64,000 bases of DNA from Pseudomonas helleri (GCF_009600315.1 NZ_WIWC01000001.1:1-64000); one strand, 5' to 3'; positions 50,811-60,671 are shown, numbered from the stretch's first letter. The notes: generated by a model not told the origin, from the sequence alone. Made by a program: numbers and translations.

Positions 50811-52166
50811 TTGCTTTTCAGCAAGCTCCATCACAAACCGCGTCACCCCCTCCTGCGACTCACAACGAATCTGTCCGCCATGGGCACGAATGATTGACTG
50901 GGTAATCGCCAGCCCCAACCCCGCGTGCTCACTACTGCCTTCGCGCCTTGCTGGATCCGCTCGATAAAACCGGTCAAACAGGCGCGGCAGCAATTCGGCG
51001 GGGATTGCAGTGCCGGTGTTTTCAATACTGATACGAATGCCATTGGCCGACGACCCTATCAACACCCTGACTGCGCCTCCAGCGGGCGTAAAGCGCAGCG
51101 CATTATCCAGCAGGTTTGAAAGCGCGCGCCGTAACATGCTGCGATCGCCTGCAATATGGCCATCACCTTCGCGGCTCAATTCAATCCGCGAGTCTTCGGC
51201 CAGCAATGCATAAAATTCCAGCAAGGCATCCACCTCCCGGCCCAATTCAAGCGGCTCGCGACGCGGTGAAAGCAAGCCATGATCAGCCTTGGCCAGGTAC
51301 AGCATGTCGTTGACCAGTTGGGCCATCCATTGCAGCTCTTCGAGGTTGCTGTGCAGGGCTTCGCGGTACTCGTCAATGCCTCTGGGGCGGGTCAGGGTCA
51401 CTTGGGTATGGGTCAGCAGGTTCGAAAGAGGTGTGCGCAATTCATGCGCAATATCAGCGGAGAACGCCGACAGTCGCTGAAAAGAATCATCCAGGCGCTC
51501 CAGCATGGCATTGAACGCCACGGCCAGTTCGGCCAGTTCGGCAGGCATGTCCTTTTGCGGTAGACGGGCGTTAAGGGAGTCAGCTGAAACGCTGGCTGCA
51601 ATCGCGCTCATGCGGCGCAACGGGCGCAAGCCGCTACGGGCTGCCCAAGCACCGAGAAGCGCTGTGGCCAGCGCAGAGAGGCCGACCGTGAGCCATATCA
51701 GGTGCTGCATGCGTTGCAGGAAGTGTTGGTGGTGAGTGATGTCCAGCAGCAATGTCAGACGCGGTTCACTAGCAGTGTCAGGAGTTGGGTTAAGTACCCG
51801 GTAATCCGTGCCGTTTATTTGCAGGCTTTCCAATCCGGAGTGAATGGGCAGTTCATCCGGCAAATTTTGCGAGCTGTCGAACCACACATGCCCGTCAGGG
51901 CTGCGCACCCTCAGCGTCAGGTCAGGCTGCTGGCGAAGGTTTTCCAGCAGGTCAGGCAGGCGCTGCTTGAATCGTTCAAGGGTATCGGCGTCTTTCAAGG
52001 TGATGCGCAGGACGGCGAGACGACTCTCCATCAATTGTTGGTCCAGCTCGACGAAGTGCGCCTCGCTGGCGCGGCCGAACAGCACCCCAGCAAACAGCGA
52101 CACCACGGCGGTGCAGGCGGCAAACAGCAATGCCAGCCGACTGCTCAGGGACAGGCGCGGCATCAT
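50799..52166 (-). CDS. Copper/heavy-metal-type sensor histidine kinase
   Basis: Membrane sensor kinase of 455 aa. Two membrane segments (near residues 10-30 and 155-178) flank a periplasmic sensor of about 130 residues. HAMP follows, then the phosphoacceptor histidine in [12 protein letters not shown], and ATPase motifs ([23 protein letters not shown]). The family is CusS/CopS-like. It overlaps the regulator gene (stop TGA within ATGATG). The last residues, QPSP and the stop, lie within the repeat described separately. Confidence 0.88.
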   Translation of the reverse strand: MMPRLSLSSRLALLFAACTAVVSLFAGVLFGRASEAHFVELDQQLMESRLAVLRITLKDADTLERFKQRLPDLLENLRQQPDLTLRVRSPDGHVWFDSSQNLPDELPIHSGLESLQINGTDYRVLNPTPDTASEPRLTLLLDITHHQHFLQRMQHLIWLTVGLSALATALLGAWAARSGLRPLRRMSAIAASVSADSLNARLPQKDMPAELAELAVAFNAMLERLDDSFQRLSAFSADIAHELRTPLSNLLTHTQVTLTRPRGIDEYREALHSNLEELQWMAQLVNDMLYLAKADHGLLSPRREPLELGREVDALLEFYALLAEDSRIELSREGDGHIAGDRSMLRRALSNLLDNALRFTPAGGAVRVLIGSSANGIRISIENTGTAIPAELLPRLFDRFYRADPARREGSSEHAGLGLAITQSIIRAHGGQIRCESQEGVTRFVMELAEKQPSP

Positions 52167-52843
52167 CGGCTGCGCTCTTCCAACACGTAACCCATGCCGC
52201 GCACGGTATGGATCAGTTTGTGTTCGTGGTTGTCGTCGATCTTCAAGCGCAGACGGCGAATCGCCACTTCGATAACATTGGTGTCGCTGTCGAAGTTCAT
52301 GTCCCAGACCTGTGACGCAATCAGGGATTTGGGCAGGACTTCGCCTTGACGGCGCAGCAGCAGTTCGAGCAAGGCAAACTCTTTAGCGGTGAGGTCGATA
52401 CGCTGGCCGTCTCGCTCGACACGGCGGCGGATCAGATCGAGGCGCAGGTCGGCCAGTTGCAGGCTGGTTTCTTGTGCTGTGCTGCTGCCACGGCGCAGCA
52501 AGCTGCGCACCCGAGCCAGCAACTCCGAGAATGCAAAGGGCTTGACCAAATAGTCGTCAGCGCCCAGTTCCAGGCCATGTACGCGGTCTTCGACGGCATC
52601 GCGGGCGGTCAGAAACAGCACGGGCATGTCCAGCCCGGCACTGCGCACTGCCTGCAGAATTTGCCAGCCATCACGCCCCGGCAACATGACGTCGAGAATC
52701 AGCAGGTCGTAATCGCCGGTCAAGGCCAGGTGCTGGCCCGTGATGCCGTCCGCCGCCAGCTCGGTGGTAAATCCGGCTTCGCTCAATCCCTGGCGCAGGT
52801 ATTGGCCGGTTTTGGCCTGGTCTTCGACAATCAGCAGCTTCAT
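52163..52843 (-). CDS. OmpR-family response regulator (CopR/CusR-like)
   Basis: Regulator of 226 aa. Receiver domain with the phosphoacceptor in [15 protein letters not shown] and the lysine in DYLVKPF; C-terminal winged helix with [20 protein letters not shown]. It strongly resembles CopR/CusR copper regulators. I chose the ATG at 52843, giving MKLLIVEDQ; the reading to 52903 covers the operator. It is divergent from the cupredoxin gene, with a dyad between them. Confidence 0.88.
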   Translation of the reverse strand: MKLLIVEDQAKTGQYLRQGLSEAGFTTELAADGITGQHLALTGDYDLLILDVMLPGRDGWQILQAVRSAGLDMPVLFLTARDAVEDRVHGLELGADDYLVKPFAFSELLARVRSLLRRGSSTAQETSLQLADLRLDLIRRRVERDGQRIDLTAKEFALLELLLRRQGEVLPKSLIASQVWDMNFDSDTNVIEVAIRRLRLKIDDNHEHKLIHTVRGMGYVLEERSR

Positions 52844-52905
52844 GGGGGGCTCATCCAAAAATATCCTCAGCCTTATACATGGGCCATTGGAATGAAAGAT
52901 CAATC

Positions 52906-52919
52906 TGACAAAGTTGTAA
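52906..52919. promoter_or_regulatory. Putative CopR/CusR box
   Basis: TGACAA-AG-TTGTAA differs by one base from a perfect dyad of the CusR type (TGACAA-NN-TTGTCA). It lies in the space shared by the regulator gene and the divergent cupredoxin gene and could control both. Confidence 0.6.
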
Positions 52920-52990
52920 TCTTGCGGTCAGTTGAATGCCAGTAGCGGACGTTAGAGTTGTATGAAGTATTTTGCGTTCTGGGAGTGGGT

Positions 52991-53512
52991 ATGCGTATTC
53001 GTAGCGGTTTGTCTCTGGCGGGGTGTTGGTTGGCGTTAAGTATGCCGGTGATGGCATCGCCCGCACACCAGTTGGACTTTGGTCATCCTGCGCCTGCCGC
53101 CAGTGCTACGCGCACGGTAGAGGTGGACATGAGCGACATCGCCTTCAGTCCCAAATCGCTGGACGTCAAGGCCGGGGAGACGGTGCGCTTTGTGCTGGTC
53201 AATAAAGGCCAGTTGCTGCACGAATTCAATCTGGGCCATGCTGCCATGCATGTCGAACATCAAAAAGAGATGCTCGACATGCAACAGAGCGGCATGCTCA
53301 CACCGACCGGAATGAGTCACGCGGGCATGGATCATTCGGCTATGGGCCATGGAGCAATGAAGCACGATGACCTCAACAGTGTGTTGGTGGCGCCGGGCAA
53401 AACGGCAGAGCTGATCTGGACGTTTACCAAAACCGATAACCTGGAATTTGCCTGCAATGTGCCGGGTCACTATCAGGCGGGAATGGTTGGGACGGTAAAA
53501 ATTGCACCTTAA
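52991..53512 (+). CDS. Periplasmic cupredoxin, copper resistance (CopI-like)
   Basis: Secreted protein of 173 aa with a signal peptide ending near MPVMASPA and a cupredoxin domain. Copper ligands are visible as LLHEFNLGH and, near the end, FACNVPGHYQAGM (Cys, His, Met). A Met/His-rich insert (GMDHSAMGHGAMKHDD) would bind further copper. It is divergent from a CopRS-type system with a dyad between, so copper induction is inferred. I chose the ATG at 52991, preceded by GGGAGTGGG. A terminator follows. Confidence 0.88.
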   Translation: MRIRSGLSLAGCWLALSMPVMASPAHQLDFGHPAPAASATRTVEVDMSDIAFSPKSLDVKAGETVRFVLVNKGQLLHEFNLGHAAMHVEHQKEMLDMQQSGMLTPTGMSHAGMDHSAMGHGAMKHDDLNSVLVAPGKTAELIWTFTKTDNLEFACNVPGHYQAGMVGTVKIAP

Positions 53513-53550
53513 ACGTGTCTGATCGTCTGCGGGCGCTGAAAGACTGGCTT

Positions 53551-53577
53551 AAACCCGATAGAATTGCCGGGTTTTTC
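53551..53577 (+). terminator. Rho-independent terminator after cupredoxin gene
   Basis: Stem AAACCCG / CGGGTTT with a 10-base loop, then TTTC. It ends just before queF. Confidence 0.7.
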
Positions 53578-53594
53578 TAGCCAGGTTTTTTACC

Positions 53595-54425
53595 ATGCAT
53601 CCCGCAGCCGAACACTCGCCGCTGGGCAAGTCCAGTGAATACATCAGCACCTACACCCCGTCCTTGCTGTTTCCGATTCCGCGTGCGGCGAAATGGGCCG
53701 AGCTGGGCCTGAGCGCCGACACGCTGCCGTATGTCGGGGTGGATTATTGGAATTGCTTCGAGCTTTCCTGGTTATTGCCATCGGGCAAGCCGGTGGTGGC
53801 CATTGGCGAGTTCTGCTTTGCTGCGGACTCACCGAATATCGTTGAGTCCAAATCCTTCAAGTTGTACCTCAACTCGCTCAATCAGACGGTTTTTGCCGAT
53901 AAACACAGCCTTGAGGCGACGTTGATTGCAGACTTGTCAGCCGCATCGGGTAAGCCTGTAGGCGTGCGTGTCCGCAGCCTTGATGACGTGCAGGCCGATG
54001 GCGTCGGCATTCTGCCGGGCGTATGCATTGATGAGCTGGATATTACGGTCAGTGATTACGAGCAGCCGCGGCCCGAGTTGTTGAAGTGCGATGAGGCGCG
54101 GGCGATTGAAGAGAGCGTGTACAGTCATTTGCTCAAATCAAACTGCCCGGTCACCAGCCAGCCGGATTGGGGCACGGTGGTGGTCGAGTATCGTGGAGCG
54201 GCGCTGGATCATGCCAGTTTGCTGGCGTATCTGGTGAGCTTCCGTCAGCACTCGGATTTTCATGAGCAGTGTGTGGAGCGAATTTTCCTGGACCTGCAGC
54301 GTTTGCTCAAGCCCGAGAAATTAACCGTATATGCGCGCTATGTGCGCCGTGGCGGGCTGGATATCAACCCGTATCGCAGCACTGAGGCGGTTGAGTTTCA
54401 GAATGTTCGGCTGGTGCGTCAGTAA
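53595..54425 (+). CDS. queF: NADPH-dependent preQ0 reductase
   Basis: Reduces 7-cyano-7-deazaguanine to preQ1 in queuosine synthesis. The 276-aa long-form (YqfO/E. coli-type) protein has the QueF motif [15 protein letters not shown] and the active-site cysteine in [12 protein letters not shown]. It is monocistronic; a repeat pair follows its stop by 8 bases. Confidence 0.95.
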   Translation: MHPAAEHSPLGKSSEYISTYTPSLLFPIPRAAKWAELGLSADTLPYVGVDYWNCFELSWLLPSGKPVVAIGEFCFAADSPNIVESKSFKLYLNSLNQTVFADKHSLEATLIADLSAASGKPVGVRVRSLDDVQADGVGILPGVCIDELDITVSDYEQPRPELLKCDEARAIEESVYSHLLKSNCPVTSQPDWGTVVVEYRGAALDHASLLAYLVSFRQHSDFHEQCVERIFLDLQRLLKPEKLTVYARYVRRGGLDINPYRSTEAVEFQNVRLVRQ

Positions 54426-54433
54426 GTCAAGAG

Positions 54434-54545
54434 CCCCTCACCCTAGCCCTCTCCCAGAGGGAGAGGGGACTAAAAGCAAAAGCAGATTTGCGTAATGCCA
54501 TCAATCAAGCTCCCTCTCCCTCTGGGAGAGGGTTGGGGTGAGGGT
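54434..54545. repeat. 'CCCTCTCCC' inverted repeat pair, copy 2
   Basis: Arms at about 54434-54470 and 54510-54545 are complementary and contain CTCTCCCAGAGGGAGAG-type palindromes. The family matches the copy at 50706-50810. It lies between converging queF and bcp. Confidence 0.8.
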
Positions 54546-54552
54546 CGGTCAG

Positions 54553-55026
54553 TCAGCCGTTATTCAGCACCTTGGCCTGTTCCAGCACCGCCTCGACATG
54601 CCCCGGCACTTTCACTCCGCGCCATTCGTGACGCAGTACGCCGTCCTTGTCGATCAGGAACGTGCTGCGATCCACGCCCATGTATTCCTTGCCATACAAC
54701 TTCTTCAGCTTGATCACGTCAAACAGCTGGCACAAGGCTTCGTCCTTGTCGCTCAGCAACTCAAACGGAAAACCCTGTTTGGCCTTGAAGTTCTCGTGGG
54801 ACTTGAGGCTGTCACGCGATACGCCAAAGACTTCGGTGTTGGCCGCTTGAAACTCGGCATAGTGATCACGAAAACCTTGCCCTTCGGTGGTGCAGCCCGG
54901 CGTGCTGTCCTTGGGGTAAAAGTAAATCACCACCTGTTTACCCTTCAGCGCCGACAGCTTGACGGTCTGCTCGCCCGTCGCCGCAATCTCGAAGTCGTTG
55001 ACGGGTTGGTCAATTGCAACGGTCAT
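54553..55026 (-). CDS. bcp: Thiol peroxidase Bcp/PrxQ
   Basis: Peroxiredoxin of 157 aa reducing hydroperoxides with thioredoxin. The peroxidatic cysteine is in FYPKDSTPGCTTEGQGF; an early YFYPKD and a late WRGVKVPGH fit the PrxQ class. Two start codons are close: 55026 has AGGAAG at a proper 7-base distance, while 55032 is too near it. It lies 12 bases after gcvR on the same strand. Confidence 0.93.
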   Translation of the reverse strand: MTVAIDQPVNDFEIAATGEQTVKLSALKGKQVVIYFYPKDSTPGCTTEGQGFRDHYAEFQAANTEVFGVSRDSLKSHENFKAKQGFPFELLSDKDEALCQLFDVIKLKKLYGKEYMGVDRSTFLIDKDGVLRHEWRGVKVPGHVEAVLEQAKVLNNG

Positions 55027-55038
55027 GGTCATGCTTCC

Positions 55039-55599
55039 TTACATCGGGTTTTGTGGGCGCCACGGTTCGATCAGCGCATCCAGGTTCAACGCGTCGGCGA
55101 AATCGAGGAATTGATCACGCAACCAGCTGATTTGCACGCCCGCGGGCAGGGTCACGGTAAACGTGGCGTTGAGCATGGTGCCGCCGGTTTGCGGTGCTTG
55201 ATAGGTGTCGCAGGTCAGGTTTTCAAGCTCAACATTGTGGTCCATGAAGAACTGGCACAACTCGTTGATGATGTCCGAACGGTAGGCCGAGCTGACATAG
55301 GCCACATAAGGCAATGCTTGAGGACGGGTTTCGAGTGCGGCGCTGCGCACCACGTTGACGCTGAAAGCATGCTTTTTGGCCAATGCTGGCAAGCCGGCTT
55401 CGAGTCGTGCCAGCGCATCCCAGCTGCCGGTGACTTCCAGCACCAGCGCGCTGCATTCGCCATGGCGAGTGAGGCGGGAGGTCACGACGGCACAGCGATT
55501 TTCATGGCTGGCGCGGCACAGGACGTTAGTCAGCTCCATTGGGTTGGCGCCAAGGGCACTGATGACAAGGAATTGTTCGCGAACTGTGGGGGTGGACAT
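55039..55599 (-). CDS. gcvR: Glycine cleavage system transcriptional repressor-like ACT protein
   Basis: Protein of 186 aa with two ACT domains (FLVISALGANPMELTNVL and a second beginning about residue 95, VAYVSSAYRSDIINELCQFF). In E. coli GcvR binds GcvA and blocks gcv expression when glycine is low; the same is inferred here, though GcvR-like proteins also serve other roles. AGGAAGG precedes the ATG. It is divergent from dapA. Confidence 0.85.
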   Translation of the reverse strand: MSTPTVREQFLVISALGANPMELTNVLCRASHENRCAVVTSRLTRHGECSALVLEVTGSWDALARLEAGLPALAKKHAFSVNVVRSAALETRPQALPYVAYVSSAYRSDIINELCQFFMDHNVELENLTCDTYQAPQTGGTMLNATFTVTLPAGVQISWLRDQFLDFADALNLDALIEPWRPQNPM

Positions 55600-55917
55600 T
55601 CAGCCTTCCTAAAACGATGAGCGGTCAGTACGGTCGATGGTGTGCGCCGATGATTCAGGGTGTTTGAAACGCTCCATACGCCCGCCTGCAGGCCGTTTGC
55701 ACGGTATGCAAACACGTCCCCAAGGGGCGAGGGCAGGGCGTTGGACGCTTACAGAAAGACCTGTAAAACACACGCACACACACATCAGTACCAATCAAAG
55801 GATGAAGGGTAGCGAAAAGCAGCGCCAAGGGGAATGCTCATCGGGCGCGCTGTTGCTTGTGCAAGGGTCAAGGCGCCAGTACCATTACGGCTCTCTTTTT
55901 CCGGCAGGAGCGGTTGC

Positions 55918-56796
55918 ATGATTGCGGGCAGTATGGTGGCACTGGTCACACCTATGGATGCACAAGGTCGTCTTGACTGGGACGCTCTGAGCAAACTGGT
56001 GGACTTTCACCTGCAAGAGGGCACCAACGCCATTGTTGCCGTTGGCACTACAGGTGAATCGGCAACTCTGGATGTGAACGAACACATCGAAGTGATTCGT
56101 TTCGTCGTCAAACAGGTGGCAGGACGTATCCCGGTCATCGCGGGTACGGGTGCCAACTCGACGCGTGAAGCGATCGAACTGACCAAAAATGCAAAAGAAG
56201 CCGGCGCCGATGCGTGCCTGCTGGTTACACCGTATTACAACAAGCCAACGCAGGAAGGCTTGTATCAGCATTTCAAGACCATCGCTGAAGCGGTCGACAT
56301 CCCGCAAATTCTTTACAACGTGCCGGGCCGTACGGCCTGCGACATGCTGCCCGCCACCGTTATTCGCCTGTCCACCGTGCCGAACATCATTGGCATCAAG
56401 GAAGCCACAGGTGATTTGACGCGTGTGCCGGCTATTCTGGCCGGTGTGAGCGAAGACTTTCTGGTGTACTCCGGTGATGACGCTACCGCAGTCGAGCTGA
56501 TCCTGCTCGGCGGCAAGGGCAATATTTCGGTGACCGCCAACGTGGCCCCGCGTGCCATGAGCGATCTGTGTGCCGCCGCGATGAAGGGTGATGCTGTCAC
56601 GGCTCGCGCGATTCACGAAAAGCTGATGCCGCTCAATAAAACCCTGTTTATCGAATCCAACCCTATCCCCGTGAAATGGGCGCTGCACGAGATGGGCCTG
56701 ATGCCGGACGGTATCCGTCTGCCGCTCACCTGGCTCAGCGAACCCTGCCACGAACCGCTGCGTCAGGCTCTGCGCCAGTCCGGTGTTTTGGTTTAA
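55918..56796 (+). CDS. dapA: 4-hydroxy-tetrahydrodipicolinate synthase
   Basis: First dedicated enzyme of lysine and diaminopimelate synthesis, condensing aspartate semialdehyde and pyruvate. The 292-aa TIM-barrel protein has the Schiff-base lysine in GIKEATGD, the GTTGESATL motif and [10 protein letters not shown] chose the ATG at 55918, the usual family start ([13 protein letters not shown]); the reading to 55834 lacks family sequence. It ends 17 bases before bamC, as in other gamma-proteobacteria. Confidence 0.96.
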   Translation: MIAGSMVALVTPMDAQGRLDWDALSKLVDFHLQEGTNAIVAVGTTGESATLDVNEHIEVIRFVVKQVAGRIPVIAGTGANSTREAIELTKNAKEAGADACLLVTPYYNKPTQEGLYQHFKTIAEAVDIPQILYNVPGRTACDMLPATVIRLSTVPNIIGIKEATGDLTRVPAILAGVSEDFLVYSGDDATAVELILLGGKGNISVTANVAPRAMSDLCAAAMKGDAVTARAIHEKLMPLNKTLFIESNPIPVKWALHEMGLMPDGIRLPLTWLSEPCHEPLRQALRQSGVLV

Positions 56797-56813
56797 TTGA
56801 GGAAGCACTACGC

Positions 56814-57929
56814 ATGAAGCGATTGGCCGGACTTTCCGCACTAGCCGTGATTATTTCAAGCACCAGCGGCTGCGGTTGGCTGTGGGGTCCAGAAGGTTAC
56901 TTCCGTGACCGTGGCAGCGATTACCTTGAAGCGCAACAAACCGCGCCGATGAAATTGCCGCCGGGTGTTCAGACAGACAAACGCCTGGTGCCGCTGTTGC
57001 CGATCCCGAGCAACGTGCCCGATGACAACATCAAGGGCGAGTTCCAGGTACCGCGTCCGCAGCCATTGGGCGCCATTGCCAGTGCCAGTGACTACACCCT
57101 GCAAAAAAGCGGTGACAACCGTTGGGTGATGGCGCAACACGTGCCGTCAGAAGTCTGGCCGGTGGCCATGCAGTTCTTCCAGGACAACGGTTTCCGTATC
57201 GACGAGCAGCGTCCGCAGACCGGTGAGTTCACCACGAGCTGGCAACGTGCCGACGAGCTGTCGCAGCCAATGGCTCGGCACATCGCCAGCAGCGGTCTGT
57301 CGGCAGACAGCGAAACCCGCGTGCGGGTTCGTATCGAGCCGGGCGTTCAGCGCAACACCAGCGAAATCTACATCGTCAGCGCCAATCGCCCAGCGGGTAG
57401 CACGGCCAATGTTGATTTTGGTCAGCGGTCGGTGAATACCGGTCTGGATGCGGCCCTGGTCGACGAAATGCTGATCAGCATGAGCCGTAACGCCGAGAAG
57501 GGCGGTTCGGTTTCGCTGGTAGCTGCACGTGATTTCGACACCCCGGCTCGCGTCAGCCTGAGCGAAGACGGTAACGGCAACCTGGTATTGAGCCTGAACG
57601 AAGACCTCGATCGCGCTTGGTCAAGTGTGGGCCGTGCGTTGGAACAGGGCGAGTGGCGTGTAGAAGACATCAACCGCACCTTGGGCCTCTACTACATCAA
57701 CCTGGCCGAAAAAGCCGAGAAGAAGGATGACAAGCCTGGCTTTATCTCCGGCCTCTTCGGCAGCAAACCGGACAAGGAAGAAGTGGAAGCTCGCGCCCAG
57801 CGTTATCAGGTTCGTCTGAGCAAGGTGGGCGATACCGTGCAGGTCACTGTCGAGGAAAACATCAACACCGTTGCTTCGCCAGAAGTGGCCCGCAAAGTGT
57901 TAAGCGTTATCCAAGACAACCTGGGCTGA
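56814..57929 (+). CDS. bamC: Outer membrane assembly lipoprotein BamC
   Basis: Lipoprotein of 371 aa in the BAM complex. A signal sequence ends at a lipobox-like TSGC (C20). The unstructured N-terminal part then has the BamD-binding look (LPPGVQ, LLPIPS), and two helix-grip domains follow. The lipobox is atypical at -3 (T rather than L). GAGGAAG lies about 7 bases before the ATG. It sits between dapA and a MBL hydrolase with 6 bases spacing, so dapA-bamC-MBL-purC is one operon. Confidence 0.92.
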   Translation: MKRLAGLSALAVIISSTSGCGWLWGPEGYFRDRGSDYLEAQQTAPMKLPPGVQTDKRLVPLLPIPSNVPDDNIKGEFQVPRPQPLGAIASASDYTLQKSGDNRWVMAQHVPSEVWPVAMQFFQDNGFRIDEQRPQTGEFTTSWQRADELSQPMARHIASSGLSADSETRVRVRIEPGVQRNTSEIYIVSANRPAGSTANVDFGQRSVNTGLDAALVDEMLISMSRNAEKGGSVSLVAARDFDTPARVSLSEDGNGNLVLSLNEDLDRAWSSVGRALEQGEWRVEDINRTLGLYYINLAEKAEKKDDKPGFISGLFGSKPDKEEVEARAQRYQVRLSKVGDTVQVTVEENINTVASPEVARKVLSVIQDNLG

Positions 57930-57935
57930 TCCTCT

Positions 57936-58694
57936 ATGCGTTTTGCCGTTCTCGGCAGTGGTAGCCAAGGGAATGGCACGCTGATAGCCAGCGATAGCAC
58001 GTATGTACTGGTCGATTGCGGTTTCTCTTTACGAGAAACCGAGCGCCGTCTGGTTCGGTTGGGCGTCAGCCCGCACCAACTCAGCGCGATTCTGGTGACC
58101 CACGAACATGCCGATCATGTGCATGGCGTGGGTTTACTGTCTCGGCGTTACAATTTGCCGGTGTACATGAGCCGTGGCACACAGCGCGGGATGCGCAAAC
58201 CGATTGAGCCAGCCGCCTACGTGGCGGGTGGCGAAACCTTGCAGATTGGCGCGCTGGAAATCAGCGTCACACGGGTTGCCCATGATGCTCAGGAGCCTAC
58301 GCAATATGTGTTCAGTGATGGTCAGCGGCGTTTTGGCTTGTTGACCGATCTGGGTTCGTACTGCGCTGGCGTACTGGCCAGTTACAGCAATCTGGACGCG
58401 TTGATGATCGAATCCAACCACTGTCGCGATCTGCTTGCCCGTGGCCATTACCCCGCTTTTCTCAAACAGCGGGTCGGTGGTCAGGAAGGACATTTGAACA
58501 ACCACCAGGCTGCAAATCTGGTGGCCGAGTTGGGCTGGCAAGACCTGCAACATCTGGTGTTGGCCCACCTGAGCAGCAAAAACAACCTGCCGCAGCTGGC
58601 CCGGCAATGTTTCGTTGACACCCTTGGGTGCGACCCGGACTGGCTGCAACTGGCCGATCAAGATTCAGGGCTCGACTGGCGCACAATCGCCTAG
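57936..58694 (+). CDS. MBL-fold metallohydrolase
   Basis: Metallo-beta-lactamase-fold protein of 252 aa of the YycJ/VicX type. The metal-binding motif is THEHADHVHG (HxHxDH), with further ligands in ESNHCRD and LAHLSSKNN. N-terminal GSGSQGNGTLI fits the subgroup. These are probably nucleases or phosphodiesterases; the substrate is unknown. It begins 6 bases after bamC and ends 28 bases before purC. Confidence 0.9.
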   Translation: MRFAVLGSGSQGNGTLIASDSTYVLVDCGFSLRETERRLVRLGVSPHQLSAILVTHEHADHVHGVGLLSRRYNLPVYMSRGTQRGMRKPIEPAAYVAGGETLQIGALEISVTRVAHDAQEPTQYVFSDGQRRFGLLTDLGSYCAGVLASYSNLDALMIESNHCRDLLARGHYPAFLKQRVGGQEGHLNNHQAANLVAELGWQDLQHLVLAHLSSKNNLPQLARQCFVDTLGCDPDWLQLADQDSGLDWRTIA

Positions 58695-58722
58695 CCCACC
58701 TACTTAGCATGCGGAGCCCATC

Positions 58723-59436
58723 ATGGAAAAACGTGAAGAACTCTATCGCGGTAAAGCGAAATCGGTATACACCACCGACGACGCAAACCGCTTGATCCTG
58801 TTGTTTCGTAACGACACTTCGGCGTTCGACGGCAAGCGCATCGAACAGCTCGACCGCAAAGGTATGGTGAACAACAAGTTCAACGCCTTCATCATGCAGA
58901 AACTCGAAGAAGCCGGCGTGCCGACTCAATTCGACAAACTGCTGGGCGACAACGAATGCCTGGTTAAAAAACTCGACATGATCCCTGTCGAGTGCGTAGT
59001 GCGTAACTACGCGGCCGGTAGCCTGGTCAAGCGCCTGGGTGTGGAAGAGGGCATGAAGCTCAACCCTTACACCTTTGAGTTGTTCCTGAAAGACGACGCC
59101 AAGGGCGACCCGTTCATCAACGAATCCCATGTTGTGGCTTTTGGTTGGGGCACGGCTGAGCAACTGGTTCGTATGAAAGAGCTGTCCCTGAAGGTCAACG
59201 ACGTATTGAACAAACTGTTCGACGACGCGGGCCTGTTGCTGGTGGACTTCAAGCTGGAGTTCGGCGTATTCCACGATGGCAGCATCGTGTTGGGCGACGA
59301 ATTCAGCCCGGACGGTTGCCGTCTGTGGGACAAAGCCACTGGCAAGAAAATGGACAAAGACCGTTTCCGTCAGGGTTTGGGCGACGTTATCGAAGCCTAC
59401 GAAGAAGTTGCCCAACGCCTGGGCGTCCCGCTTTAA
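58723..59436 (+). CDS. purC: SAICAR synthetase
   Basis: Phosphoribosylaminoimidazole-succinocarboxamide synthase of 237 aa in purine synthesis. It begins [19 protein letters not shown], followed by [30 protein letters not shown] and LVDFKLEFG. It is the last gene of the dapA operon. There is no strong terminator between it and the tRNA gene 92 bases downstream. Confidence 0.96.
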   Translation: MEKREELYRGKAKSVYTTDDANRLILLFRNDTSAFDGKRIEQLDRKGMVNNKFNAFIMQKLEEAGVPTQFDKLLGDNECLVKKLDMIPVECVVRNYAAGSLVKRLGVEEGMKLNPYTFELFLKDDAKGDPFINESHVVAFGWGTAEQLVRMKELSLKVNDVLNKLFDDAGLLLVDFKLEFGVFHDGSIVLGDEFSPDGCRLWDKATGKKMDKDRFRQGLGDVIEAYEEVAQRLGVPL

Positions 59437-59528
59437 GCAGCAAAGGCGCGCAAGCAACTGATAGCACGCGGTTTTTTTGAAATAAGGCTTTGCCAGATTC
59501 GAAAACCGCTGTTATTATTCGCGCCGTT

Positions 59529-59618
59529 GGAGAGATGCCAGAGTGGCCGAATGGGACGGATTCGAAATCCGTTGTACTGGCGACAGTACCTAGGGTTCGA
59601 ATCCCTATCTCTCCGCCA
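59529..59618 (+). tRNA. tRNA-Ser (CGA anticodon)
   Basis: A 90-base class II tRNA including an encoded CCA. Acceptor GGAGAGA pairs with TCTCTCC; the anticodon loop reads TTCGAAA with anticodon CGA; a long variable arm is present; and the T loop is GGGTTCGAATCCC. tRNA-Ser genes are common insertion sites, and the AT-rich island starts soon after this one. Confidence 0.96.
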
Positions 59619-59628
59619 TTATTTGAAA

Positions 59629-59661
59629 AGCCCCGCAGATTAACGTCTGCGGGGCTTTTTT
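59629..59661 (+). terminator. Rho-independent terminator after tRNA-Ser
   Basis: An 11-bp stem AGCCCCGCAGA / TCTGCGGGGCT is followed by TTTTTT. It is the last clearly core-type feature before the right island. Confidence 0.9.
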
Positions 59662-59896
59662 GTTTCCGGCATTTGACCACTCAGTTTGACCACTCTAACC
59701 ATCCATTTTTTCCAGCTAGACACTTCCAATCAACCTTGCCAATCAGGTGACGGTAAATCCGATTCGACAGGTAACATGCTCAACGTCTGCGGAGGATTAG
59801 AGGTATTGGGGTGTTGCATGATACACAAATCCCTATACAAGCCTCTGAGGGGCTGCTAGAGCAGCGTTATGTATCAGCCCTAGGCTCACCCCTTGC

Positions 59897-60553
59897 TTAT
59901 ATGCTTTCGCTGCTGTAATGGCGGTGCAGAGCTTTAGCCTCTTCTCTTTTGATCCTGTACACAGTGGCGACACCACAGTCTGCAAGCTTGGCAATGTTGT
60001 CAGCAGACATACTGGGATGGGAGGCTATCAAGGTTCTCACATTTGCCCATAGTTCTTCGTTCTTGCCCTTGCCTGAGGGTTTCCAGTCAGGGTCAGCGGC
60101 TTTCTTGTTAGCCAGACCTTGGTTGATACGCTCTACACGCTTCTCTTGGTCTAGGCGGGCCATTGTTGCCATTAGGTCAATAAGCATATTGTTGATTACG
60201 TCCATAATCTGACCTGTCATGCCTGTTGTCTCTACCAGCATGTGAGAGGTGGGAAGGTCAGCAACAACCAGACGCAACCCCTTGGCCTTGATCGTAGACT
60301 TAAGCGTGTCCCAGTCGGTTGTGGAGAGGCGACTCAGGCGGTCAACTGACTCAACCAATAACACGTCACCTTCTTTGGCAGAATCGAGCAATGCGATCAG
60401 CTCAGGGCGGTTGAGCTTGGTTCCTGAGATGTTCTCCGCATACACACCAGCAATGGTCAGCCCCTTCTCAGTAGCGAATGACTCCAAGGCTACCTTGGCA
60501 CGATTGGCGTCCTGATCTTTGGTGGAGGCTCTGAGGTACAAATGGGCATTCAT
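59897..60553 (-). CDS. Small serine recombinase (resolvase/invertase type)
   Basis: Site-specific recombinase of 218 aa. The catalytic serine is in YLRASTKDQ; arginines and the DRLSRLS motif (residues about 71-78) complete the resolvase domain; a C-terminal helix-turn-helix is in NIAKLADCGVATVYRIKRE. It resembles TnpR/Pin enzymes, which resolve or invert DNA, rather than the large serine integrases. AAAGGAAA precedes the ATG at 60553. It faces the tRNA-Ser and has an inverted repeat in its upstream region that may be its binding site. Confidence 0.88.
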   Translation of the reverse strand: MNAHLYLRASTKDQDANRAKVALESFATEKGLTIAGVYAENISGTKLNRPELIALLDSAKEGDVLLVESVDRLSRLSTTDWDTLKSTIKAKGLRLVVADLPTSHMLVETTGMTGQIMDVINNMLIDLMATMARLDQEKRVERINQGLANKKAADPDWKPSGKGKNEELWANVRTLIASHPSMSADNIAKLADCGVATVYRIKREEAKALHRHYSSESI

Positions 60554-60616
60554 TGCTGGTTTCCTTTTTAGCTATTGATTTGATAGATCTATGATAATTC
60601 ATCCATATAGCTATCT

Positions 60617-60657
60617 GCAATAGATATTTGATAGTAATAATGGACTATCTATTGCAC
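60617..60657. repeat. 11-bp inverted repeat upstream of serine recombinase
   Basis: TGCAATAGATA (60617-60627) and TATCTATTGCA (60647-60657) are perfect inverted repeats 19 bases apart, about 65 bases upstream of the recombinase start. Such dyads often form res subsites or an operator. Confidence 0.6.
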
Positions 60658-60671
60658 TACCATTTAGGTCT

